From NCBI GenBank assembly GCA_019117545.1, contig DWZN01000229.1, positions 1 to 49,577 on the forward strand: DNA of 49,577 nt, given 5' to 3'. Positions 34,577 to 41,880 of this stretch are shown here, one piece after another. Numbering within the stretch: position 1 is the stretch's first letter; each line of letters opens with the position of its first letter. The stretch is from Candidatus Brevibacterium intestinavium (GTDB taxonomy: Bacteria > Actinomycetota > Actinomycetes > Actinomycetales > Brevibacteriaceae). The notes under the pieces are model-generated. The model was not told the DNA's origin and made no database searches. It saw nothing but the letters and a program-made list of their open reading frames with translations. The position numbers were made by a program, and so were the translations under genes.

Positions 34577-36612
34577 ACGCTCCGACCACGGCCCTTCTCG
34601 AGGCCCTGGACGAGGAGCAGCGAGAGGTCGCCACCCACTTCGACTCCCCGGTGATCGTCCTGGCCGGTGCCGGAACGGGCAAGACACGAGCCATGACGCA
34701 CCGCATCGCCTACGGAATCGCCACCGAGGTGTTCCCTCCCAACCAGGTTCTGGCCCTGACCTTCACAGCGAAGGCGGCGGGGGAGATGCGTTCGCGGCTG
34801 CGCGGACTCGGCGTGCCCGCGGTGCAGGCGCGCACCTTCCATTCCGCGGCCCTGCGCCAGCTGCGCTTCTTCTGGGATCGGTTCGCCGAGGGGGACTTCC
34901 CGCGCATCATCGAGAACAAGGCCGGCATCATCGGCTCTGTCATGCAGAGCCTGGGGATGGAGACCAGCCGGGAGCTGACCCGAGACGTCGCATCGGAGGT
35001 CGAATTCGCTTCCGCCTCACTGCTGGGCATCGAGGACTATGCCACGAAGGCGGCGGCACGCGACCTGCCCGGACGACTGAGCGTCGAAGACATGGTCCGC
35101 ATCTTCGAGGCCTACAGTGAAGCGAAGACCCGCGGACGGCTGCTCGACTTCGACGATGTGCTGCTGGTGCTGTCCGGGGTCCTGGCCGAGTATCCGGCGA
35201 TCGCGGCAGAGATCCGCGACCAGTACCGACACTTCGTCGTCGACGAGTTCCAAGACGTCTCACCGCTGCAGTTCGATGTGCTCTCCCGCTGGCTCGGCCC
35301 CCGCGACAACCTGTGCGTCGTCGGTGACCCCGCACAGACGATCTACTCCTTCGCCGGTGCCGATGCGAGCCTGCTCGGTTCGCTGGGCACCTCCATGCCC
35401 GAGGCCAGGACGATTCGACTGGTCCGCAACTATCGGTCCTCCCAAGCGATCGTGACCACCGCGAACAGCCTGCTCAGACACACCGCCAAGAGCGCGCTGA
35501 CCCTGCGGACGGACAATCCGGTCGGCCAGCAGCCGACCATGGTCGAATATCCGACCGACGAGGCCGAAGCCACAGGGGTGGTCAACGCGATCTCGGCAGA
35601 GATCAAGGCCGGGCGCCGACCGCGCAACATCGCCGTGCTCTTCCGCACGAACGGACAGAGCCCGGCCTATGAGCAGGCGTTGGCCGCTGCCGGAATCCCG
35701 TATGTGCTGCGGGGCGGGGAACGGTACTTCGCTCGCAAGGAGGTCAAGGAAGCCATCCTCATGCTCCGAGCCGCACGAACGACCTCGAGCGGCCGTGCGC
35801 TGCCCGACGTCGTCAGGGAGGTGCTGGGGTCCCTCGGCTTCACCCGTGAGCCGCCGGGGCCCGGCGCCTCCCGTCAGAAATGGGAGTCCCTCAAGGCCCT
35901 CGTCGATCTCGCCGAGGCCCATCAGGCAGGTCAGGAGCTGCCCGTGCCGATGGAGACCTTCCTCGACGATCTGGCCGACCGTGCCGAACATCAGTTCGCC
36001 CCCGACATCGAAGGCGTCACCCTGGCCTCGTTCCACGCCGCCAAGGGCCTGGAATGGGACAGCGTGCACCTGGTCGGCCTGAGCGAGGGGCTGCTGCCGA
36101 TCAGCTATGCGCAGACTCCCCGTGCCATCGCTGAGGAGCGGCGGCTGTTCTATGTGGCGCTGACCCGTGCCGGTCGGCAGCTGCAGATGAGCTGGTCGCT
36201 GGCGCGCTTCGACTCCAAACACAAGCCTCGGCGGGCCTCGCGGTTCCTGTCCGAACTGGGACAGGTCGAGGAGTCGATGGGTCGGGCGCCGAGGGTCGAG
36301 GACGCGGTCGCGCTCAATCGCTGCCGCCAGTGCGGACGTGCACTCGTGTCCCAGGTCGATCGAGCGCTCGGGCGCTGCGGCGACTGTCCGGGCGATGTCG
36401 ACCTCGATCTGCTCGACCGACTCCGCCGCTGGAGGGTCCGTGTGGGGATGGAGCAGGGGCTTCCTCCCTACCTTGTCCTCACAGACACCTCGCTGTCCGT
36501 CATCGCCGAGATCCGCCCACGTGACCTCGACGAGCTCTCGCGTGTTCCGGGAGTCGGGGCGACGAAGCTCGAACTCTACGGAAAGAGTCTAATGGGCCTG
36601 CTCGCTGACTGA
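34573..36612 (+). CDS. uvrD2: ATP-dependent DNA helicase UvrD2
   Basis: 679 residues, SF1A, starting at a GTG overlapping the nudC stop. Motifs: VLAGAGTGKTRAMTHR (Walker A), TFTAKAAGEMR, VVDEFQDVSPLQ, VGDPAQTIYSFAGA, SFHAAKGLEWD and FYVALTRAGRQL. It has the UvrD2-specific tail, a four-cysteine zinc motif (CRQCGRAL then CGDCPGD) and a C-terminal HRDC domain (LDELSRVPGVGATKLELYG). 3'-5' helicase for repair and replication. It runs 24 bases past the convergent ThiF-like gene's stop, so the two 3' ends overlap. Confidence 0.95.
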   Translation: MNAPTTALLEALDEEQREVATHFDSPVIVLAGAGTGKTRAMTHRIAYGIATEVFPPNQVLALTFTAKAAGEMRSRLRGLGVPAVQARTFHSAALRQLRFFWDRFAEGDFPRIIENKAGIIGSVMQSLGMETSRELTRDVASEVEFASASLLGIEDYATKAAARDLPGRLSVEDMVRIFEAYSEAKTRGRLLDFDDVLLVLSGVLAEYPAIAAEIRDQYRHFVVDEFQDVSPLQFDVLSRWLGPRDNLCVVGDPAQTIYSFAGADASLLGSLGTSMPEARTIRLVRNYRSSQAIVTTANSLLRHTAKSALTLRTDNPVGQQPTMVEYPTDEAEATGVVNAISAEIKAGRRPRNIAVLFRTNGQSPAYEQALAAAGIPYVLRGGERYFARKEVKEAILMLRAARTTSSGRALPDVVREVLGSLGFTREPPGPGASRQKWESLKALVDLAEAHQAGQELPVPMETFLDDLADRAEHQFAPDIEGVTLASFHAAKGLEWDSVHLVGLSEGLLPISYAQTPRAIAEERRLFYVALTRAGRQLQMSWSLARFDSKHKPRRASRFLSELGQVEESMGRAPRVEDAVALNRCRQCGRALVSQVDRALGRCGDCPGDVDLDLLDRLRRWRVRVGMEQGLPPYLVLTDTSLSVIAEIRPRDLDELSRVPGVGATKLELYGKSLMGLLAD

Positions 36613-37491
36613 TCCGAAGTCGGGCACGGGAGCGCGGCAGTGACAGCGGTCGTGGAAGGCCAGCTCGTCCTCACTGACCGTCTCCGCATCGAGCGCGATG
36701 ACCCGGCGGACCGGGTCGAACCGCGGCCGCAGCAGGCAATGGCGGAGAAGCTGGACGGCATGTCCGGCGCCGAGGATGCGCGCCAGGGGATCGGTCAGAG
36801 ACTCCCGGTCGCTGAGAGCACGCAGCCGCGGGTACTGATCGAACCAACCGGAGTCAGCGTCCTTCCTGTGCAGACAGGAGCAGACCGTGCATGGAGTCCG
36901 CCCGGGCCGGACGAGTCCCGCGATTTCGACGACGGACTCGCCGAGGACCACCTGAACGTGGTCGACCTCCCGGTCGCTGAGCCATGTCGCCGAATGGAGA
37001 TCGGGGACCAGGTAGGAGCTTGTGATGACCAGTGGGGCGGTCATGAGGTCGAGGTCCTCGATCTGTCGAGCACCGGAGACGGTGAAACCGGTCGCGGCGA
37101 GGTGTCCCTCGGCGATCGCTCTCAGCGGACCGGTGACGAGGACGGGGCGGGCGGCCAGCGCCTGGGAGACTCGGTCCGGGGACAGGCCGTAGCTGCGTGC
37201 GGCGGCGAAGGCCGGTGAGCCCTTCGGGACCACGCCGGTGTCCGCGCCCTCGGGAATGAGAACCCCGGCCTCGCCGAGCAGGGTGATCAAGGATGTCGCC
37301 CGACCGAGATCGGCGCCGAGCTCCTGTGCCCGGGCGTAGAACTGCGACGATCCGATGCCGAGGCGGAGATCTTCGATGAGTCTGACATCGGCCGGCAGGA
37401 GCCCGTCGATGAGAACCGGGTCATCGGCACCGAACTGGATGCACGAAGACGAACGCCATGTGATGGGAACACTGGGAAAGATTCTGAACAT
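36589..37491 (-). CDS. ThiF/E1-like protein of the TOMM leader-binding type, orphan
   Basis: 300 residues from an ATG after GAAGGGG. It resembles the ocin-ThiF-like, TOMM precursor leader peptide-binding family: an N-terminal beta-rich part (IQFGADDPVLIDGLLPADV), a degenerate Rossmann middle (RPVLVTGPLRAIAEG, LVITSSYLVPD), then the hallmark LVRPGRTPCTVCSCLHRKDAD and a final HDRCHCRAP, two cysteine pairs likely to hold zinc. Such proteins usually feed a precursor peptide to a YcaO cyclodehydratase, but no YcaO or precursor is nearby. As I recall, Streptomyces keeps a homologue beside uvrD2 and whiB7. Role unknown. Confidence 0.62.
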   Translation of the reverse strand: MFRIFPSVPITWRSSSCIQFGADDPVLIDGLLPADVRLIEDLRLGIGSSQFYARAQELGADLGRATSLITLLGEAGVLIPEGADTGVVPKGSPAFAAARSYGLSPDRVSQALAARPVLVTGPLRAIAEGHLAATGFTVSGARQIEDLDLMTAPLVITSSYLVPDLHSATWLSDREVDHVQVVLGESVVEIAGLVRPGRTPCTVCSCLHRKDADSGWFDQYPRLRALSDRESLTDPLARILGAGHAVQLLRHCLLRPRFDPVRRVIALDAETVSEDELAFHDRCHCRAPVPDFGSVSEQAH

Positions 37492-38021
37492 CTCGGCCCC
37501 TTCGCCTCGACACGCTGAGGACTTCCACAGTAGTGAACGAGGCCAGTCTTGGCCATGGGGCAGGAGAAGCTGTGGACAACCCTGTGGAAAACGGTTGAGG
37601 ACAGGCCGGAAAACACGTTCCGACATGCCCTCAACCGCATTGTGCCCCAGGCGCTCGCGAAGACTCGTGCGGCTTCCCCTTCCGCACGCATCTCCGGGTT
37701 TTCCGGGGTCAAGCATAGAACTTATTCTGCAATCGCCGCCGCGTCAATGCGCGCTCATGCACAGACACGTCAACACCCTGTGGATAACGTGTGGAAATCG
37801 CCGTGAGGATTGTGGAGGAAAGGCGCCTTGAAAGCCTCGCAGGTGTTGATGACTGTGCCCTGAATGAGTCATCTGCCCCGTTCGCCGGGCAGACCTGTCG
37901 CACAGGCGGCTGTGGACAGACGATCCGTGGGGGAGTGAAGCGGGATGCTCAGGAAACTCACAAGGTCTGGGGGCCGATGGTGAGGCGATGATGAGTCAGT
38001 GGCATTTCCTATGATGGATCC
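37492..38021. other. 530-base noncoding interval with DnaA-box-like cluster
   Basis: No ORF with a ribosome site or protein-like composition. Six TGTGGA sequences lie on the + strand: TGTGGACAA 37571, TGTGGAAAA 37583, TGTGGATAA 37779, TGTGGAAAT 37790, TGTGGAGGA 37811 and TGTGGACAG 37911. The first is the exact complement of the Streptomyces-type DnaA box TTGTCCACA, and the third of the E. coli-type TTATCCACA. They form two pairs spaced 12 and 11 bases. A small AT-richer stretch (about 37710-37732) lies between the pairs. Not oriC by context: no dnaA, dnaN or rpmH. Confidence 0.6.
38010..38015 (+). promoter_or_regulatory. Leaderless -10 of YgjP-type gene
   Basis: TATGAT ends 6 bases before the GTG at 38022, which supports a leaderless GTG start. 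Confidence 0.6.
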
Positions 38022-38573
38022 GTGGCCAAGGGACAGCAGTGGAACGAAGAAGCGGTGCTGCGGGCGATCGCCCGCGGGGACATCGAAGTGCGCCGATCGG
38101 CCCGGCGGAAGAAGACGGTGGCCGTGTCCAAGGAGATCGACACGTATGTGCTGCGCACCCCGGTCCGCTACAGCGTGGAGGCGAACGTCCGGTCACTGAC
38201 CGAGCTGTTGAACCGGCTGTCGGCTCGTGACCATTCGTCCGCTGCCGATCTCGTGGAGGTCGCGGAGGAGATGAGCCGACGGTACTTCGAGGGACGGCTG
38301 CGTCCGACGTCGATCCGGTGGGTGACGAACCAGAACGTCAGCCGTTGGGCTTCGACGACGACGTCGACGGGAGACATCCGCATCTCCCATCGGCTCCAAT
38401 CCGTGCCGCGCTGGGTGCTCGAGACGGTCGTCGTCCACGAACTCGTCCACCTGCAGATCGGCCCGCACTCGAAGGAATTCCATGCCTTGGCGGATCGTCA
38501 TCCGCGGCAGGCGGAGGCGCAGCTGTACCTGCAGGGATTCAGCGACGGAGAGCGCTTCAGCGGTCGGAGCTGA
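38022..38573 (+). CDS. YgjP/DUF45-type zinc metallopeptidase
   Basis: 183 residues. The zincin motif is V-HELVH-LQIGPHSKEFH, with H139, E140 and H143 and a third ligand H149, the HExxH(x5)H spacing of the YgjP/SprT-like M48-related family. An N-terminal basic part (EVRRSARRKKTVAVS) precedes it. Substrate unknown; family members are small cytoplasmic metallopeptidases. The start is a GTG fixed by the -10. Its last 17 bases overlap the convergent Nudix gene. Confidence 0.85.
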   Translation: MAKGQQWNEEAVLRAIARGDIEVRRSARRKKTVAVSKEIDTYVLRTPVRYSVEANVRSLTELLNRLSARDHSSAADLVEVAEEMSRRYFEGRLRPTSIRWVTNQNVSRWASTTTSTGDIRISHRLQSVPRWVLETVVVHELVHLQIGPHSKEFHALADRHPRQAEAQLYLQGFSDGERFSGRS

Positions 38574-39111
38574 AGGCTCCGACGGCGGCGCGGAACAGAC
38601 CGGGCAGTCGCGCCGGCAGATCGGGCATGAGCGCCGACGGCAGATCGGTCAGGGAGAACCAGGCGACATCGATCGATTCCGATGACACGGTCGGCGACTG
38701 GCTCACCGAGGCCCGGGCGGCGAAGACGACATCGTAGTGGCGGGTGCACGTTCCGAACGCAGTCGACAGGTCGTGGACGTGGAGGTCGATGGGGGCGGAG
38801 GAGACCCAGGACAGTGCGGTCAACCCGCTCTCCTCCTCGGCCTCCCTCTGCGCTGCCGCGCGGAGGGAGACGTCGACCGGTTCGAGATGTCCGCCGAACT
38901 GGCCCCACAGCTGCGCCTTGCCATGGTGGTTGAGCAGCACCGAGTCGGCGATCGGATCGAACACCAGGCAACTGGCGGTGACATGGTGCCCGCCGCCGTG
39001 ACGCTCGAGTGCCGCGGCTCCCTGCCGAGCGAAGAGTTCGGCGAACTCGTCAGCGAACGGGCTCGAGGGTGCCCGGTCGACCTCTCGGCGGGCCGTTTCG
39101 AGGTCGATCAT
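38557..39111 (-). CDS. Nudix hydrolase of unknown substrate
   Basis: 184 residues. The Nudix box GGHLEPVDVSLRAAAQREAE, then EESGL, keeps the REAEEE metal ligands, with one extra residue before RE relative to GX5EX7REUXEEXGU, as in a GGHLEPGD subgroup common in actinobacteria. The ATG directly abuts the stop of the upstream DUF2342 gene (TGAATG), so it is the second gene of that operon. Its tail overlaps the convergent YgjP-type gene by 17 bases. Confidence 0.87.
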   Translation of the reverse strand: MIDLETARREVDRAPSSPFADEFAELFARQGAAALERHGGGHHVTASCLVFDPIADSVLLNHHGKAQLWGQFGGHLEPVDVSLRAAAQREAEEESGLTALSWVSSAPIDLHVHDLSTAFGTCTRHYDVVFAARASVSQSPTVSSESIDVAWFSLTDLPSALMPDLPARLPGLFRAAVGAFSSDR

Positions 39112-40569
39112 TCAGCGATCGTCGGTGTCATCGGAGTCCGGATCGGTCTCTGTCGGGTCCTCGGTCGTGGAGTCCTCGGCGGCACTGCCCGTCGAATCCT
39201 GGGTTGCGGAATCCTCGACCGGGTCGGTCTCCGAGGATCCGTCGGCACCATCGAGGCCTTCGGCGAGGATGCGGCTGAGGGCCTCGTCGATGCTCGACTC
39301 ATTGGTCCACTCGGCCTGGCGGCGTTCCGAGTACCCGAGCGGATCGTCGAGATCCTGGGTGGTCGGAAGCAGGTCGGGATGGGAGAACACCTTGTCCCTT
39401 GCCTCGGCCCCGCCCTGCGTCTGGAGATAGGCGAACAGGGCGGCGGCGTCGCGCAGCCGTCGAGGATTGAACTGCAGACCGACGAGAGTGGAGAAGGTCT
39501 TCTCCGCCGGTCCGGCCGTCGCGCGGCGGCGACGCAGCGCTTCCCTGATCTGATCGCGGCCGGGCAGATGCGCGCAGGCCTCGTAGACGACGACATCGAC
39601 CCAGCCGGCGATGATGGCGAGCAGGTTCTCCAAGGAGGTCAGTGCCTTCTTCTGGTCGTCAGTCGTCGGCGGGTTGAACAGGCCCTGTCGGATGTTGTCG
39701 CTGAGGTCGGAGATGTTCGACGGGTCGATGTTCGAGGCCATGTCCTCGATCTGCGAGGTATCGACCTTGAGGCCCTGTGCGTAACGGGTCAGCACGGTCT
39801 CGACCTGGGCGCTGAGCCACGGCGCCCGTTCGAACAGCGCGAGGTGGGCCAGCTCCTGGGCGGCGAGGTAGATGCGGACCTCAGAGGCGTCGACGTCGAT
39901 ATCGGCGGCGAAGGCATCCACGTTGGTCTCGATGAGCACGGCGGTGTCGTGAGGCAGAAGGGGCAGGCCCACCTCGGTGCCGGTGAGCACGCTTTCGGAC
40001 AGCGCACCGACGGCCTGGCCGATCTGCATGGCGAACATCGAATCGCTCATCGATCCGAACATCGACGAAGCGCCTGCGAGGATGCCCTTCATCTCTGCCG
40101 GCACCTGGGATTCGAGAGTCTCGGTCAGAGCCGTCGACATGTTCTCCTTGATCGGCAGGACGAACTTCTGCCACCCCGGCATCGTCTCCTCGACCCAGTC
40201 GGCGCGGCGCAACGGGCGGGCCGTGCGGTTGGCCACGGACAGTTCGGTCGCCTCGGCGAGCCAGAGCTCGGCCAGTCGGAAGGCATCGGTCGTCGCCCGC
40301 TTCGCTTCCTCGGTCACCGCGGGGTCGGGCGTCGGCACGGCCTTCTGCGCGATCGAGACGGCCTGGGCCTGCGGGTCGGCGCCCTGTCCGAACAGTCCCT
40401 GCATCTGATTCATGATCGTCGCCATCATCGACGGATCGATCTGGAAGCCCTGCGGCATGCCGGACTCGTTCTTGTCGTCGCCTTGACCAGAACCGGGGCC
40501 ATTGGCACCGAAGAGCATCCCGAAGATCTGCTCGAACGGATTCTGCTCGTTGTTGTTGTCATCGGTCAT
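39112..40569 (-). CDS. DUF2342 family protein (annotated zinc-dependent metalloprotease)
   Basis: 485 residues. An Asn/Met/Gln-rich N-terminus (NPFEQIFGMLFGANGPG, MATIMNQMQGLFGQG) is followed by the helical DUF2342 core with AAQELAHLALFERAPWL in the segment where the zincin-like motif is expected. Only the EXXXH part remains (QELAH rather than HExxH), so protease activity is unproved. The C-terminus is an Asp/Ser/Thr-rich acidic tail of about 60 residues. Syntenic with Rv3195. The ATG at 40569 is chosen because the residues upstream are not protein-like. Divergent from the PDZ-Lon gene across 171 bases. Confidence 0.82.
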   Translation of the reverse strand: MTDDNNNEQNPFEQIFGMLFGANGPGSGQGDDKNESGMPQGFQIDPSMMATIMNQMQGLFGQGADPQAQAVSIAQKAVPTPDPAVTEEAKRATTDAFRLAELWLAEATELSVANRTARPLRRADWVEETMPGWQKFVLPIKENMSTALTETLESQVPAEMKGILAGASSMFGSMSDSMFAMQIGQAVGALSESVLTGTEVGLPLLPHDTAVLIETNVDAFAADIDVDASEVRIYLAAQELAHLALFERAPWLSAQVETVLTRYAQGLKVDTSQIEDMASNIDPSNISDLSDNIRQGLFNPPTTDDQKKALTSLENLLAIIAGWVDVVVYEACAHLPGRDQIREALRRRRATAGPAEKTFSTLVGLQFNPRRLRDAAALFAYLQTQGGAEARDKVFSHPDLLPTTQDLDDPLGYSERRQAEWTNESSIDEALSRILAEGLDGADGSSETDPVEDSATQDSTGSAAEDSTTEDPTETDPDSDDTDDR

Positions 40570-40594
40570 TGTTCTACAGCCCCCATGAATAGGT

Positions 40595-40636
40595 TTGACA
40601 TCCACGTTAACGGTTTCATATGTGGGAAGCTTCCCA
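40595..40636 (+). promoter_or_regulatory. Promoter with 14-base palindrome upstream of PDZ-Lon gene
   Basis: A consensus TTGACA (40595-40600) stands 18 bases before TATGTG (40619-40624), overlapped by the perfect palindrome TGGGAAGCTTCCCA (40623-40636) at the predicted transcript start. This is a possible operator. A second -10-like TAGACT lies at 40707. Confidence 0.5.
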
Positions 40637-40706
40637 ATTCCAGGAGGTTTCGCAGGATGTTCGCACCCGGCGAAAGGAGTCTGTGAATTCGGCCCTCAGC
40701 ATTCAA

Positions 40707-40712
40707 CTAGAC
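40707..40712 (+). promoter_or_regulatory. Second -10-like element of PDZ-Lon gene
   Basis: TAGACT predicts a start near 40719 and a leader of about 22 bases that includes the ribosome site AAAGGAA. Confidence 0.45.
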
Positions 40713-40740
40713 TGGTGGGGCGGTGCAGTGAAAGGAATAC

Positions 40741-41880
40741 ATGTCAGAGAACGCCCCACGGGCCGTGCCGGTGCCAACGGCGCCGTCTCGCGGCACCAGA
40801 CGTCGACGAACTCCCCGTCTGGCCACGACATCGGGTGTCCTGACCTACGTTTTCATCGCTCTGGCCGTGCTTCTGCCGGTCCCGTACATGCTCCAGCTGC
40901 CGGGACCGGTTTTCAACACCCTCGGCGATTACCAGGGCGATTCGATGATCGAGGTCTCCGGAGCCAAGACCTATCCCACCGACGGGCGCATCGACATGCT
41001 CACGGTGGCCGTGAGCGGGGGACCGGGCCGTGATGTGTACGCCTCTCAGGCTCTGGGGGCGCTGATCAACGGTCAGCAGACCGTGATCCCCTCCGAGGCG
41101 TACTATCCTCTCGACACCACACGTGAAGACGTGGCCGAGACGAACGCGGTGGAGATGTCGTCGAGCCAGGACGTCGCCGTCGCCGCGGCGATGGGGCAGC
41201 TGGACAAGTCGTATTCCGTGCACCTGCTCGTCGACGATGTCGTCGCCGATTCTCCGGCCCAGGGCAGCCTGCGCAAGGGCGACCGGCTCATGTCGGTCAA
41301 CGGGAAGAAGCTCGATTCCGATCCCGAAGCCGCGAGCATCATGAGTCAGACAGTGCAGTCAGCGGACTCGGTCGACCTCGTCATCGACCGAGACGGGAAG
41401 ACCGAGCACATCACCATCAAGCCCGACGACGTCGAGGGACGCAAGGCGATCGGCATCACCATGAAGCAGGACTTCGACTTCCCCGTCGACGTGGCCTTCA
41501 ACGTCGACGGTGTCGGAGGACCTTCGGCAGGCACGATGTTCGCCCTGGCCATCATCGACGAACTCACCCCCGGGGCACTGACCGGGGGCAAGCACGTCGC
41601 GGGCACCGGGGAGATCGATCCGACCGGGACGGTCGGACCCATCGGCGGAGCCCGTCAGAAGGTGGCCGCAGCGACTGAGAACGGAGCGACGCTGTTCCTC
41701 TCACCCGCCGACAACTGTGCGGAAGTCCTGTCAGCCGCCGACCAGTCCAAGATCACGGTGGCGCGCATCGACACTCTCGATGATGCGGTGACCGCCGTGG
41801 AGCAGTACGCCGAAGGCGACACTTCGGATCTTCCGAAGTGCTCCGCCGACGGTGCCGACAACAATGAGAAAGGGCAGTAG
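40741..41880 (+). CDS. PDZ-domain Lon-type (S16) membrane serine protease
   Basis: 379 residues. One N-terminal membrane helix (VLTYVFIALAVLLPVPYML) is followed by an extracytoplasmic region with a PDZ-like domain (DDVVADSPAQGSLRKGDRLM) and a Lon proteolytic domain with the Ser-Lys dyad S262 (VGGPSAGTMF) and K307 (GGARQKVAAAT), 45 residues apart as in Lon. No ATPase domain. ATG after AAAGGAA. One-base overlap with the UPF0182 gene, the same order as Rv3194c-Rv3193c; it may process envelope proteins. Confidence 0.9.
   Translation: MSENAPRAVPVPTAPSRGTRRRRTPRLATTSGVLTYVFIALAVLLPVPYMLQLPGPVFNTLGDYQGDSMIEVSGAKTYPTDGRIDMLTVAVSGGPGRDVYASQALGALINGQQTVIPSEAYYPLDTTREDVAETNAVEMSSSQDVAVAAAMGQLDKSYSVHLLVDDVVADSPAQGSLRKGDRLMSVNGKKLDSDPEAASIMSQTVQSADSVDLVIDRDGKTEHITIKPDDVEGRKAIGITMKQDFDFPVDVAFNVDGVGGPSAGTMFALAIIDELTPGALTGGKHVAGTGEIDPTGTVGPIGGARQKVAAATENGATLFLSPADNCAEVLSAADQSKITVARIDTLDDAVTAVEQYAEGDTSDLPKCSADGADNNEKGQ

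Noticed and set aside
37492..38021. Chromosomal origin (oriC)
   Set aside because: Lacks dnaA, dnaN, recF, rpmH and a long AT-rich unwinding element; DnaA-box-like cluster alone is not enough.
38737..40686. 649-codon open frame antisense to the DUF2342 gene and part of the Nudix gene
   Set aside because: Spans two opposite genes with recognised families; residue pattern is that of an antisense shadow.
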